From Kocuria varians (GTDB lineage Bacteria > Actinomycetota > Actinomycetes > Actinomycetales > Micrococcaceae): a stretch of DNA of 64,000 nucleotides. Under the pieces are notes generated by a model, which saw only the letters and a program-made list of their open reading frames with translations, was not told the origin of the DNA and did not search any database. The stretch spans positions 1 to 64,000 of the forward strand of contig NZ_BJNW01000005.1 in NCBI RefSeq assembly GCF_006539885.1, in the 5' to 3' direction. This document shows positions 8,483 to 17,124 of the stretch, piece after piece (position 1 is the first letter of the stretch; every line of letters begins with the position of its first letter). The position numbers and the translations under genes were made by a program.

Positions 8483-9505
8483 ATGTCTGATCTCACCCGT
8501 CCCACCGCTGCCGACTCCTTCTGGTGGCCCCGTACCGTGACCCCGTGGGTGCGCGGTCTGGCGGTGGCCTCCCTGCTCACGAACTCGCTGCTGATCCTCA
8601 CCGGCGGACTCGTGCGGCTCACCGGTTCGGGCCTCGGCTGCCCCACGTGGCCTCGCTGCTCGCCGGACTCCTGGACCAACACGCAGGAGATGGGCATCCA
8701 CGGCATCATCGAGTTCGGCAACCGCCTGCTCACGTTCGTGCTGGCGGTCGTCGCGGTGCTGATGTTCCTGTCCGTGATGCGGATGTTCCGCTCGCACCCC
8801 AAGCTGTTCTGGCTCGCCCTCGCGCTGGGCGTGGGCATCCCGCTGCAGGCGGTCGTGGGTGGCATCACCGTGCTCGTGGGCCTGCACCCGCTGATGGTCG
8901 GTGTCCACTACCTGATCTCCGCGGCCATGATCTCGCTGTCCACGCTGCTCGTGCTCAACACGCGGCGTGAAAGCCTCTCCGCCGTGGCCCTCGAGCAGCG
9001 CCCGGGTCAGCTGCGCTCCTCCCGCACCGCGGTGCGCGTCCTGGCCGTGCTCGTGGGTGTGCTGAGCTCGGTGATCCTCTACCTGGGCACGCTCGTCACG
9101 GGCACGGGCGTCCACGCCGGTGACGACTCCAGCGCGCGTCTCGCGTTCAACTCGGTGGACATCACGCGCGCGCACGCCGTGCCGGTCTACCTGCTGACCT
9201 TCACCGTGGTGGCCGGGATCGTCCTGTGCCTCGTGAAGCAGTTGCCCCGTGTGCTGCGCAACGCCTACCTGATCATGGCCGGGATCATCGTGGCCCAGGG
9301 TCTCGTGGGCTACTACCAGTACTTCAACCACGTGCCGGTGCCCGCCGTGGCGCTGCACATGGTGCTCTCCGCCGTGCTGATCTGGGGCGCCACACGCGTG
9401 GTCTCGTTCTCGTTCTACCTGGCGCAGGACCAGCACGAGCACGCCGCGCCGGTGGACTTCTCCACGGTCTCGGACGACGACGCCGCCGTCCAGCCCGTGC
9501 GCTGA
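8483..9505 (+). CDS. ctaA: Haem A synthase (COX15/CtaA)
   Basis: The 340-residue integral membrane protein converts haem O to haem A for the aa3-type cytochrome c oxidase. Family marks are GGLVRLTGSGLGCPTWPRC, with its conserved cysteine pair near residue 55, the haem-ligand histidines in HGIIEFGNRLLT, VGLHPLMVGVHYLI, ITRAHAVPVYLLTF and VALHMVLSAVLIWG, and eight predicted membrane helices. The extracytoplasmic segment TGTGVHAGDDSSARL is typical of actinobacterial CtaA. Its partner haem O synthase is ctaB at 10722-11735 on the opposite strand, with a DapA-family gene between. The ATG at 8483 has no strong ribosome site. Confidence 0.93.
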   Translation: MSDLTRPTAADSFWWPRTVTPWVRGLAVASLLTNSLLILTGGLVRLTGSGLGCPTWPRCSPDSWTNTQEMGIHGIIEFGNRLLTFVLAVVAVLMFLSVMRMFRSHPKLFWLALALGVGIPLQAVVGGITVLVGLHPLMVGVHYLISAAMISLSTLLVLNTRRESLSAVALEQRPGQLRSSRTAVRVLAVLVGVLSSVILYLGTLVTGTGVHAGDDSSARLAFNSVDITRAHAVPVYLLTFTVVAGIVLCLVKQLPRVLRNAYLIMAGIIVAQGLVGYYQYFNHVPVPAVALHMVLSAVLIWGATRVVSFSFYLAQDQHEHAAPVDFSTVSDDDAAVQPVR

Positions 9506-9530
9506 GTCGTCGCCGCCCCGCTGCCGGGAC

Positions 9531-9581
9531 GGGCGGTCATCCTGCCGCGCGGCCGGTTGCGGGCCCTGAAGGTGACCGCCC
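9531..9581. terminator. Possible bidirectional hairpin between ctaA and the DapA-family gene
   Basis: GGGCGGTCA pairs with TGACCGCCC across a 33-nt GC-rich loop that contains further short palindromes. It lies between two convergent genes, the usual place for a shared terminator. Confidence 0.4.
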
Positions 9582-9607
9582 CTCGATGTGACCCGGAGTG
9601 GGACGGC

Positions 9608-10525
9608 TCAGAGCGACGTCGCCGTGGGTGCCTCCGCGCGGAGCTGATCGACCGCCTGGGCCAGCGCATTCTTGCTGTGGGACGGGATGGGCAGCAGGGG
9701 CCGCCGCGGGGCACTGGTGCGCACACCGCAGACCTCCGCCAGCGCGTAGAGCACGGACAGCGGCCGTTCGTGGCCCATCAGCTGCATGAGGGGACGCAGC
9801 GCGCGGCTCCACGCCGCCGCGTCGTCCACGCGGCCCTCGCCGACCGCCCGGTGGAACGCGACGAACTCCGGCGCGAGCAGCGCCGCCATGCCGCTGTGCC
9901 ACGCGGCGTCCGGGTACTCGTCCACGATCAGCTGGTCCCGGCTCACGCCGTGCACGGTTCCCGGTTCGGACTGCTGCGCGAAGAGCAGCTGGCGCGAGTG
10001 GAAAAGCCTGCCGGATGCGGCGGTGTCCTTGAACGCGACCACGTTGTCGAGCCAGGACAGCTCCGCGGCGAGCTCCACCGGGTACGTGAAGCCCGTGGTG
10101 GAGGGATTGTTGTAGAGGCACAGCGGGAGGGAGACGGCGGAGGCGACCGTCTCGACCTGGTCCGCGATCTCCTGTGACACGAGCGGGATGTAGCTCACCG
10201 GGCTCAGCACGAGGCCGTCCGCTCCGTTGTTCTCGGCGGAGTACGCGAGCTGGAGCACCTCGCGGGTGGTGATGGCGGAGATCCCCACGCCCACGGGGAC
10301 ACCGGAACCGGCGGCGGCCCGCACCGCCGTGCGCACGACCTCCGCGCGTTCCTGGGCGTCCAGGTACGCGAAGAGACCGGACGTTCCGAGAACCACCACG
10401 CCGTCGACACCGCTGCGCGCGATCCGGGCCACGGAGCACTCGAGTGAATCGAGGTCCAGGGCCCCGCCGGGCTGCAGGGGGGTCACGGGATAGGCGGTCA
10501 CACCGGAGAAGGTCATGGGCAGCAT
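9608..10525 (-). CDS. Dihydrodipicolinate synthase / N-acetylneuraminate lyase family protein
   Basis: The 305-residue protein is a class I aldolase of the DapA/NanA family. The Schiff-base lysine is Lys166 in VVAFKDTAA and the proton-relay tyrosine is Tyr138 in CLYNNPSTTGF. The substrate-carboxylate motif, GTTGE in true DapA, reads GTSGLFAYL here (47-55). It is therefore probably not the lysine-pathway DapA but a paralogue acting on another 2-oxo acid or its aldol partner. It stands alone between ctaA and ctaB. A DtxR-like box lies 10 nt upstream of the start, suggesting iron-dependent control. The start could also be the ATG three codons in (10516). The specific reaction is unknown. Confidence 0.8.
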   Translation of the reverse strand: MLPMTFSGVTAYPVTPLQPGGALDLDSLECSVARIARSGVDGVVVLGTSGLFAYLDAQERAEVVRTAVRAAAGSGVPVGVGISAITTREVLQLAYSAENNGADGLVLSPVSYIPLVSQEIADQVETVASAVSLPLCLYNNPSTTGFTYPVELAAELSWLDNVVAFKDTAASGRLFHSRQLLFAQQSEPGTVHGVSRDQLIVDEYPDAAWHSGMAALLAPEFVAFHRAVGEGRVDDAAAWSRALRPLMQLMGHERPLSVLYALAEVCGVRTSAPRRPLLPIPSHSKNALAQAVDQLRAEAPTATSL

Positions 10526-10534
10526 GCCATCAGT

Positions 10535-10553
10535 TTAGGTGACCCTAACCGCT
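10535..10553 (-). promoter_or_regulatory. DtxR/IdeR-like iron box upstream of the DapA-family gene
   Basis: The plus strand reads TTAGGTGACCCTAACCGCT. Against the DtxR/IdeR consensus (TTAGGTTAGSCTAACCTAA) I count 15 of 19 matches, with one half-site and the centre nearly perfect. It ends 10 nt before the start codon, overlapping where a promoter should be, which suits repression by an iron-loaded regulator. Counted by eye only. Confidence 0.5.
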
Positions 10554-10675
10554 GGCCGGCATCAACCGAACGGTGGATGCCCTGCCACTTCGTCGGGCGC
10601 GGGACCCGGAGGGCGTGGGGCTCAGCGGTGCCCCGGTCCCGGCAGAACGCGGCGCCGCGGTCCCGCAACGACAAG

Positions 10676-10706
10676 GCCCCCGCGACCGCAGCGGTCACGG
10701 GGGGGC
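10676..10706 (-). terminator. Terminator downstream of ctaB
   Basis: GCCCCCG, one unpaired base, then GACCG pairs with CGGTC, one unpaired base, then a CG-rich run, with a CAG loop. It starts 16 nt beyond the ctaB stop codon and is followed by CCTTGTCGTT on the minus strand. Confidence 0.65.
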
Positions 10707-10721
10707 TCGGACGAGGGTGCC

Positions 10722-11735
10722 TTAGAAGATGGGGCCGCCCATGAACGGGTCCAGCGCCACGCCCACGAACACGAACGTGATGTAGGCGATGGAGCCGTGG
10801 AAGACGTACATGGCCTGCTTGAGGGTGGGCTTGCCTGCCGTGGCGAGGCCGTAGAGCTTGTGGCAGTGGTAGGTGAACCAGCCGCCGGAGACCAGGGCGA
10901 TGATGCCGTACACCCAGCCCGCACCGCCCACGGGGATCAGCAGCAGCGAGCAGATCACGGTGGCCCATGCGTAGAGCACCACCTGGGCGCCCACGGTGCG
11001 CGCGGTGTCCACGGCCCCGAGCATGGGAACGCCGGCGCGGGAGTAGTCCTCCGCGTACTTCATGGACAGCGGCCAGTAGTGCGGGGGCGTCCACAGGAAG
11101 ATGAACATGAAGAGCACCAGGGCCGGCCACTCGAGGGTGCCGCGCACGGCTGCCCAGCCGATCAGCACGGGCATGCACCCGGCGAGCCCGCCCCACACGA
11201 TGTTCTGGGCCGTGCGGCGCTTGAGGACGATGGAGTAGAAGACCGCGTAGAGCGCGATGGCCACCACTCCCAGCACGCCGCACAGGACGCTCACACCCAG
11301 GGTCAGCCAGGCGACGGCCACGGCGGAGAGCAGCCACGCGAAGACCAGGGCCTCACGGTCGCTGACCTCGCCGGTCACGAGGGGCCGTTTGGCCGTGCGG
11401 CGCATCAGCCGGTCCTCGTTGCGGTCGATGTAGCAGTTGAACGCCCCGGCGGCTCCGGCGGCGAGCGTGCCGCCGATCAGCGTGTTGAGCACGAGCCACA
11501 GGTTCGGTACGCCCTGCTGGGCGAAGAACATGGTGGGGATGGTGGCCACGAGCAGCAGCTCGATGATCCGGGGCTTCGTCAGCGCAACGTACGCCTTGAC
11601 CTTGCGGCCCACGGTCATCGGTCCCTCGTAGCCCACGGGAGCGACCTCCGCGATGCGGGCGCCGGCTGCTCCGTGGCCGTGCGACGCCGAGGCTCCTGAG
11701 GGTTCCGGGTGCGTCGCGGTGTCGAGGTGATTCAC
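10722..11735 (-). CDS. ctaB: Protohaem IX farnesyltransferase (haem O synthase)
   Basis: CtaB (337 aa) is a UbiA-family prenyltransferase that adds farnesyl to haem b, giving haem O, the substrate of CtaA. The two Asp-rich motifs are [15 protein letters not shown] and [13 protein letters not shown], and about nine membrane helices are visible. The GTG at 11735 has TTTGGAG ten nucleotides upstream and adds a 50-residue hydrophilic leader (His/Ala/Gly-rich) before [17 protein letters not shown]; an internal ATG just before that segment would give the more usual family length. ctaB is divergent from tkt, an arrangement conserved in actinobacteria. It supplies the aa3 oxidase together with ctaA. 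Confidence 0.92.
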   Translation of the reverse strand: MNHLDTATHPEPSGASASHGHGAAGARIAEVAPVGYEGPMTVGRKVKAYVALTKPRIIELLLVATIPTMFFAQQGVPNLWLVLNTLIGGTLAAGAAGAFNCYIDRNEDRLMRRTAKRPLVTGEVSDREALVFAWLLSAVAVAWLTLGVSVLCGVLGVVAIALYAVFYSIVLKRRTAQNIVWGGLAGCMPVLIGWAAVRGTLEWPALVLFMFIFLWTPPHYWPLSMKYAEDYSRAGVPMLGAVDTARTVGAQVVLYAWATVICSLLLIPVGGAGWVYGIIALVSGGWFTYHCHKLYGLATAGKPTLKQAMYVFHGSIAYITFVFVGVALDPFMGGPIF

Positions 11736-11826
11736 GGAATCGATGCTCCAAAGAACGGTGGTGTCCCACCCGTGGGCGGAATGGTCCGGGCGGGGCGAGA
11801 CGGGCTCGCGCCGACACCCGGTCAGC

Positions 11827-11832
11827 AGTATA
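11827..11832 (-). promoter_or_regulatory. -10 box of the ctaB promoter
   Basis: TATACT on the minus strand is close to the ideal -10 hexamer. It predicts a start near 11819 and a leader of about 85 nt before ctaB. A matching -35 is not obvious. Confidence 0.5.
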
Positions 11833-11905
11833 GCCGTCGAGGCTCCAAAAGGCCCTCGTGATGAAGCCCACGATGAGCCGTGAGCGATCAACCCGTGGGA
11901 CGTCC

Positions 11906-11935
11906 CTGACGCGCGCGGCCCCCGCGGACTAAGGT
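11906..11935 (+). promoter_or_regulatory. Predicted tkt promoter
   Basis: CTGACG (11906-11911) and TAAGGT (11930-11935) are 18 nt apart, giving a leader of about 90 nt before tkt. The same TAAGGT hexamer appears upstream of pyk. Confidence 0.45.
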
Positions 11936-12031
11936 TGAGCGCGGAACAGGCGTTCCGGCACGCCCGGTGATCGACGATGCCGCCGGCCGGACGCCCCGCA
12001 CCATCCACTCCCAGGAAAGGGGCTCGCCACC

Positions 12032-14143
12032 GTGCCGAACCTTGAGCAACCGTTGAACTGGACCGAACAGGACGCCCGTGCGGTGGACACCGCCCGAGTC
12101 CTCGCCGCGGACGCCGTGCAGAAGGTCGGCAACGGCCACCCCGGCACGGCCATGTCCCTGGCCCCCGTGGCGTACCTGCTCTTCCAGAAGGTGATGCGCC
12201 ACGACCCGTCGGACGACCGCTGGACCGGCCGCGACCGCTTCATCCTCTCCCCCGGCCACACCTCCCTGACGCTGTACCTGCAGCTGTTCTTCTCCGGCTA
12301 CGGCCTGGAGATGGAGGACCTGGAGTCGCTGCGCACGTGGGGCTCCAAGGTCCCCGGCCACCCCGAGTACCGCCACACCACCGGTGTGGAGATCACCACC
12401 GGTCCGCTCGGCCAGGGTCTCGCCTCCTCCGTGGGCTTCGGCTACGCGCAGCGCTACACCCGCGGCCTCTTCGACGCCGACGCCCCCGCGGGCCAGTCCC
12501 CGTTCGACCACCACGTGTTCGTGATCGCCTCCGACGGCGACCTCCAGGAGGGCATCACCTCCGAGGCCTCCTCGCTCGCGGGCACGCAGGAGCTCGGCAA
12601 CCTCGTGGTGATCTACGACGACAACAAGATCTCCATCGAGGACGACACCAACGTGGCGTTCAACGAGGACGTCCTCGGGCGCTACGCCGCCTACGGCTGG
12701 GACACCGCCCGCGTGGACTGGCGCAACGGCGGGGAGTACAAGGAGGACGTCGAGGCGCTCTACGACGCGATCGTGGCGGCCACGAAGGTCACCGACAAGC
12801 CCTCGATCATCGCCCTGAGCACGATCATCGGCTGGCCCTCCCCCAACAAGCAGAACACCAGCGGCGTGCACGGCTCGGCGCTCGGCGCGGACGAGGTCGC
12901 CGCCACGAAGAAGGTTCTCGGCTTCGACCCGGAGAAGTCCTTCCAGATCGAGCCGGAGATCCTCGCCCACGTGCGCGAGGTCGCCGAGCGCGGCAAGCAG
13001 GAGCGCGCCGAGTGGGAGAAGTCCTTCCAGGCGTGGCGCGAGGCCAACCCCGAGAAGGCCGAGCTCTACGACCGGATCAAGAACGAGGAGCTGCCGCGGG
13101 ACTACAAGGCCGCGTTCCCCACGTTCCCGGTGGGCAAGGCCGTGGCCTCCCGCAAGGCCTCCGGCGAGGTCATCAACGCCATCGCGGACACCTTCCCGGA
13201 GCTGTGGGGCGGTTCCTGCGACCTCGCGGGCTCCAACAACACGACCATCGAGAGCGCGGACTCCTTCATCCCGGAGAGCCGCTCGACCGCCAAGTGGCAC
13301 GGCTCCCCGTACGGCCGGGTGCTGCACTTCGGCATCCGTGAGCACGCGGCGGCCGCGATCGTCAACGGCATCGTGATGAGCAGCCAGACCCGCGCGTTCT
13401 CCGGGACGTTCCTGATCTTCTCGGACTACCAGCGCCCGTCCGTGCGCCTGGGTGCCCTCATGAAGGTCCCCTCGATCTACGTGTGGACCCACGACTCGAT
13501 CGGTCTCGGCGAGGACGGCCCCACGCACCAGCCCGTGGAGCAGCTCTCCGCGCTGCGCGCGATCCCGGGGCTCGACGTCGTCCGCCCCGCGGATGCCAAC
13601 GAGACCTCGGTGGCGTGGCGCACCATCCTGGAGCAGCACGATCACCCCGCCGGTCTCGCGCTGACCCGCCAGGACCTGCCCACGATCCCGCGCGAGGACC
13701 TGCACCCCGAGCACGACGGCGAGAAGTTCGCCTCCGCCGAGGGCGTGGCCCGCGGCGGCTACGTGATCGCGGACACTGAGGGCACCCCGGACGTCGTGCT
13801 CATCGCCACCGGCTCCGAGGTGCAGCTCGCCCTCGAGTCCCGCGAGCAGCTCGCCGCCAAGGGGATCGCGGCCCGCGTGGTCTCCATGCCGTGCCGTGAG
13901 TGGTTCGACGCCCAGGACGAGCAGTACCGCAACTCCGTGATCCCCCGGGACGTCAAGGCGCGCGTCAGCGTCGAGGCGGGGATCCGGATGTCCTGGAACG
14001 ACCTGCTGGGCGACGCCGGCCGTGCCGTCTCGCTCGAGCACTTTGGCGAGTCCGCGGACTACCAGACGCTCTACCGCGAGTTCGGCATCACCACCGACGC
14101 CGTGACGAGCGCCGCCGAGGAGTCCATCGCCGCCGCGCGGTGA
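12032..14143 (+). CDS. tkt: Transketolase
   Basis: Transketolase (703 aa) moves two-carbon units between sugar phosphates in the non-oxidative pentose phosphate pathway, using thiamine diphosphate. His36 lies in [13 protein letters not shown], the TPP motif runs from [14 protein letters not shown] to VIYDDN, and the C-terminal half has [13 protein letters not shown] and the pyrimidine-binding [17 protein letters not shown], with [20 protein letters not shown] downstream. Length is normal. A GTG start follows AGGAAAGGGG. It is the first gene of a plus-strand cluster tkt-tal-pgi-zwf-opcA-pgl, as in other Actinobacteria, and is divergent from ctaB. Confidence 0.97.
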   Translation: MPNLEQPLNWTEQDARAVDTARVLAADAVQKVGNGHPGTAMSLAPVAYLLFQKVMRHDPSDDRWTGRDRFILSPGHTSLTLYLQLFFSGYGLEMEDLESLRTWGSKVPGHPEYRHTTGVEITTGPLGQGLASSVGFGYAQRYTRGLFDADAPAGQSPFDHHVFVIASDGDLQEGITSEASSLAGTQELGNLVVIYDDNKISIEDDTNVAFNEDVLGRYAAYGWDTARVDWRNGGEYKEDVEALYDAIVAATKVTDKPSIIALSTIIGWPSPNKQNTSGVHGSALGADEVAATKKVLGFDPEKSFQIEPEILAHVREVAERGKQERAEWEKSFQAWREANPEKAELYDRIKNEELPRDYKAAFPTFPVGKAVASRKASGEVINAIADTFPELWGGSCDLAGSNNTTIESADSFIPESRSTAKWHGSPYGRVLHFGIREHAAAAIVNGIVMSSQTRAFSGTFLIFSDYQRPSVRLGALMKVPSIYVWTHDSIGLGEDGPTHQPVEQLSALRAIPGLDVVRPADANETSVAWRTILEQHDHPAGLALTRQDLPTIPREDLHPEHDGEKFASAEGVARGGYVIADTEGTPDVVLIATGSEVQLALESREQLAAKGIAARVVSMPCREWFDAQDEQYRNSVIPRDVKARVSVEAGIRMSWNDLLGDAGRAVSLEHFGESADYQTLYREFGITTDAVTSAAEESIAAAR

Positions 14144-14162
14144 TCCTCCACCACACCCGAGC

Positions 14163-14194
14163 GTCGTGGGCGGGGTTCCGGCCCCGCCCACGAC
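14163..14194 (+). other. Perfect intercistronic hairpin between tkt and tal
   Basis: GTCGTGGGCGGGG and CCCCGCCCACGAC form a perfect 13-bp stem with a TTCCGG loop, 20 nt after tkt. It could be a partial terminator or an mRNA stabiliser. Its GTCGTGGG core recurs in the tal-pgi hairpin. Confidence 0.6.
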
Positions 14195-14232
14195 CGACCA
14201 GACCTTCCCTCTCACGAAGCGAGGACGCAGAC

Positions 14233-15339
14233 ATGACCACCCCCACCCAGAAGCTCTCCGACGCCGGTGTCTCCATCTGGCTCGACGACCTCTCCCGGCA
14301 GCGCCTCACGAGCGGCAACCTGCAGGAGCTGATCGACACCAAGAACGTGGTGGGCGTGACCACCAACCCCACGATCTTCGCCGCCGCGCTGGCCAACGGC
14401 GAGTCCTACCGCGAGCAGGTCGCAGAGCTCGCCGCCCAGGGCGCCTCGGTCGACGACGCCGTCTTCCGCATCACCACGGACGACGTCCGCGACGCGTGCG
14501 ACCTCTTCGCCCCCGTGGCTGAGGCCACCCAGGGCGTGGACGGCCGCGTGTCCATCGAGGTGGACCCCCGCCTCGCGCAGGACGCGGACGCGACCTCGGC
14601 CATGGCGCAGAAGCTCTCGCAGACCATCGACCGCCCGAACGCGCTCATCAAGATCCCCGCGACCGAGAAGGGCCTGCCCTCCATTGCCGCGACGATCGCC
14701 GAGGGCATCTCCGTGAACGTCACGCTGATCTTCTCGCTCGAGCGCTACCGCGGTGTCATCAACGCGTATATGGAGGGTCTGGAGCGCGCCCTGGAGAACG
14801 GCAAGGACCTCTCCACGATCCACTCCGTGGCGTCCTTCTTCGTCTCGCGCGTGGACACCGAGATCGACAAGCGCCTCGCCGCCGTGGGCTCCGCCGAGGC
14901 GGCCTCCCTCACGGGCAAGGCGGGCCTCGCGAACGCACGGCTCGCGTACCAGGTGTACGAGGAGTCCCTGCAGACCGAGCGCTGGCAGCGTCTCGCCTCC
15001 GCCGGTGCCAACGCCCAGCGCCCCCTGTGGGCCTCGACCGGCGTCAAGGACCCGAACCTGCCGGACACGCTCTACGTGACCGAGCTCGTGGCCCCGAACA
15101 CGGTCAACACCATGCCGGAGAAGACCCTCGACGCCACGTACGACCACGCGGACGTCAAGGGTGACACCGTCACCGGCACGTACGAGGAGTCCAACGAGGT
15201 CCTGGACGCGATCGCCCAGCAGGGCGTGTCCTACCAGGAGGTCGTGGAGCTGCTCGAGGCCGAGGGCCTGGAGAAGTTCGAGAAGTCCTGGGAGGAGCTG
15301 CTCGCGACCGTGCGCACCGCGCTCGACGCCGCGAACTGA
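14233..15339 (+). CDS. tal: Transaldolase
   Basis: Transaldolase (368 aa) transfers dihydroxyacetone units from sedoheptulose 7-phosphate to glyceraldehyde 3-phosphate. The Schiff-base lysine is Lys140 in [26 protein letters not shown] (about 36-48), [16 protein letters not shown] and the [17 protein letters not shown] segment are typical of the longer actinobacterial/cyanobacterial type. The ATG at 14233 has GCGAGGA seven bases upstream. It lies 89 nt after tkt and 144 nt before pgi, and both gaps hold large perfect hairpins, so dosage within the cluster may be set after transcription begins. Confidence 0.96.
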   Translation: MTTPTQKLSDAGVSIWLDDLSRQRLTSGNLQELIDTKNVVGVTTNPTIFAAALANGESYREQVAELAAQGASVDDAVFRITTDDVRDACDLFAPVAEATQGVDGRVSIEVDPRLAQDADATSAMAQKLSQTIDRPNALIKIPATEKGLPSIAATIAEGISVNVTLIFSLERYRGVINAYMEGLERALENGKDLSTIHSVASFFVSRVDTEIDKRLAAVGSAEAASLTGKAGLANARLAYQVYEESLQTERWQRLASAGANAQRPLWASTGVKDPNLPDTLYVTELVAPNTVNTMPEKTLDATYDHADVKGDTVTGTYEESNEVLDAIAQQGVSYQEVVELLEAEGLEKFEKSWEELLATVRTALDAAN

Positions 15340-15349
15340 TCCACTCCCC

Positions 15350-15404
15350 CGTCGCCCGCCGGTCGTGGGCGGGTCCCCGGACCTCCCACGACCGGCGGGC
15401 GACG
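15350..15404 (+). other. 20-bp perfect-arm hairpin between tal and pgi
   Basis: The arms 15350-15369 and 15385-15404 are 20 nt long and perfectly complementary (CGTCGCCCGCCGGTCGTGGG on the left), with a 15-nt loop. It starts 11 nt after the tal stop and lies 80 nt before the pgi start. No U-tract follows. Terminator, attenuator or RNase-processing site are all possible. Confidence 0.65.
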
Positions 15405-15483
15405 AACCATCCCGCGAGCACCACCCCGGGCGGTGCCACGGACACGTCGCACTGCCCACACACCACGTTTGAGGAGGCTCTCC

Positions 15484-17088
15484 GTGAGCTCACTGTCATT
15501 GCAGGCCGCCGGTGCCGCACGAGAGGCGATCGACACCAACGTCCCCCGTCTGGTCTCCGAGAAGTTCGCGTCCAAGCTCTTCGCGCAGGATCCCACCCTG
15601 TGGGGCACCGCCGCGGAGGAGGAGGCCGCGGTCCGCCTCGGCTGGACCGACGCCGTGAACGTCTCCCGCCCGCTCGTCCCCGAGATCATGGAGCTGCGCG
15701 ACGACTTCGCGCGCGAGGGTGTCACCCGCTTCGTGCTCGCGGGCATGGGCGGCTCCTCGCTCGCCCCGGAGGTCATCACCCGCAGCGCGGGCGTGGACCT
15801 CTTCGTGCTGGACTCCACGGATCCCGAGATGGTCACCAAGGCGCTCGAGGACCTCGAGCACACCGCGCTGATCGTCTCCTCCAAGTCCGGCTCCACGGTG
15901 GAGACGGACTCCGCGCGCCGAGTGTTCATCGACGCTTTCCAGCGCGCCGGGGTGGACGCCCCTTCGCGGATCGTGGTGGTCACGGACCCGGGCTCCCCCA
16001 TGGACTCGGCCTCGCGTGAGGCGGGCTACCGCAAGACCTTCAACGCGGATCCGAACGTGGGCGGGCGCTTCTCCGCGCTCACGGCGTTCGGACTCGTGCC
16101 CTCCGGACTCGCCGGCGTGGACGTCGCGGCGCTGCTCGACGACGCCGAGGAGGCCGTCGAGATGCTGCGCGAGGACGACGAGAACAACATCGGCCTGCAG
16201 CTCGGTGCCGCCCTGGGCGGGACCTCGCCGCTGCGCGACAAGATCGTGCTCGTGAACCAGGGCGCGCCGTTCGTGGGCTTCGCGGACTGGGCGGAGCAGC
16301 TGATCGCCGAGTCCACCGGCAAGTCCGGCACGGGCTTGCTGCCCGTGGTCGTGCACGACGGCGCCCCCGAGCTGACCTCCGGCGCGTCGGACGTGCTGGT
16401 CGTCGCGCTCGTGGCTGAGGAGGACGTGGACCCCGAGCAGTCCGAGGGGGTGCGCGTGGCCGGTTCGCTGAGCGGCCTCATGATGGCCTTCGAGGTCGCG
16501 ATCGCGGTGGCGGGCCACCTGCTGGGCATCGACCCGTTCAACCAGCCGGACGTCGAGTCCGCCAAGGCGGCAACACGCGAGCTTCTGGCCTCCAAGCCCG
16601 AGCCCTTACCCGCGGCCGCCACGGACGGGGAGATCGAGATCCGCGGCGCCGAGGACGTGCTGCGCGGTGCGACCACCGTGCCCGCGGCCCTCTCGGCGCT
16701 TCTGGAGCAGCTGCCTGAGGACGGCTATGTGAGCGTCCAGGCGTACTTCGACCGGCTCGGCTGGACCGAGCTGGAGTCCGTGCGGGACGTGCTGGCGCGG
16801 CGCACCGGGCGTCCCGTGACCTTCGGGTGGGGCCCGCGTTTCCTGCACTCCACCGGCCAGTACCACAAGGGCGGTCCCGCCAAGGGTGTCTACGTGCAGA
16901 TCACTGCGGCCACGGACACGGACGTGGACATCCCCGGCATCCCCTTCACCTTCGGCGAGCTCATCAGCGCGCAGGCGGACGGGGACGCCACCGTGCTCGC
17001 CGAGCACCACCGCCCTGTCCTGCGGCTGCGGCTGCTGGATCGGGAGGCCGGGGTGGCCCAGCTGCTGCGCGCGGCGTCCGAGCTGTGA
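15484..17088 (+). CDS. pgi: Glucose-6-phosphate isomerase
   Basis: This 534-residue SIS-fold protein is the glucose-6-phosphate isomerase that accompanies tal and zwf in many Actinobacteria and interconverts glucose 6-phosphate and fructose 6-phosphate. Phosphate-binding elements are VLAGMGGSSLAPEVI (about 95-109) and IVSSKSGSTVETDS. The C-terminal region has FGWGPRFLHSTGQYHKGGP, which carries the conserved Lys and His of this subfamily. The GTG start follows GAGGAGG by six bases. Its neighbours supply (tal) and consume (zwf) its sugar phosphates, so it links glycolysis with the oxidative pentose phosphate route. Confidence 0.9.
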   Translation: MSSLSLQAAGAAREAIDTNVPRLVSEKFASKLFAQDPTLWGTAAEEEAAVRLGWTDAVNVSRPLVPEIMELRDDFAREGVTRFVLAGMGGSSLAPEVITRSAGVDLFVLDSTDPEMVTKALEDLEHTALIVSSKSGSTVETDSARRVFIDAFQRAGVDAPSRIVVVTDPGSPMDSASREAGYRKTFNADPNVGGRFSALTAFGLVPSGLAGVDVAALLDDAEEAVEMLREDDENNIGLQLGAALGGTSPLRDKIVLVNQGAPFVGFADWAEQLIAESTGKSGTGLLPVVVHDGAPELTSGASDVLVVALVAEEDVDPEQSEGVRVAGSLSGLMMAFEVAIAVAGHLLGIDPFNQPDVESAKAATRELLASKPEPLPAAATDGEIEIRGAEDVLRGATTVPAALSALLEQLPEDGYVSVQAYFDRLGWTELESVRDVLARRTGRPVTFGWGPRFLHSTGQYHKGGPAKGVYVQITAATDTDVDIPGIPFTFGELISAQADGDATVLAEHHRPVLRLRLLDREAGVAQLLRAASEL

Positions 17089-17124
17089 TCCCCACCCGAC
17101 AACCCGCGAACGGACGGCGAGCCT

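Noticed and set aside
9608-10525. Assignment of the DapA-family gene as lysine-pathway dapA
   Set aside because: The GTTGE motif is changed to GTSGL and there is no dapB or lysine gene nearby, so only the family name is given.
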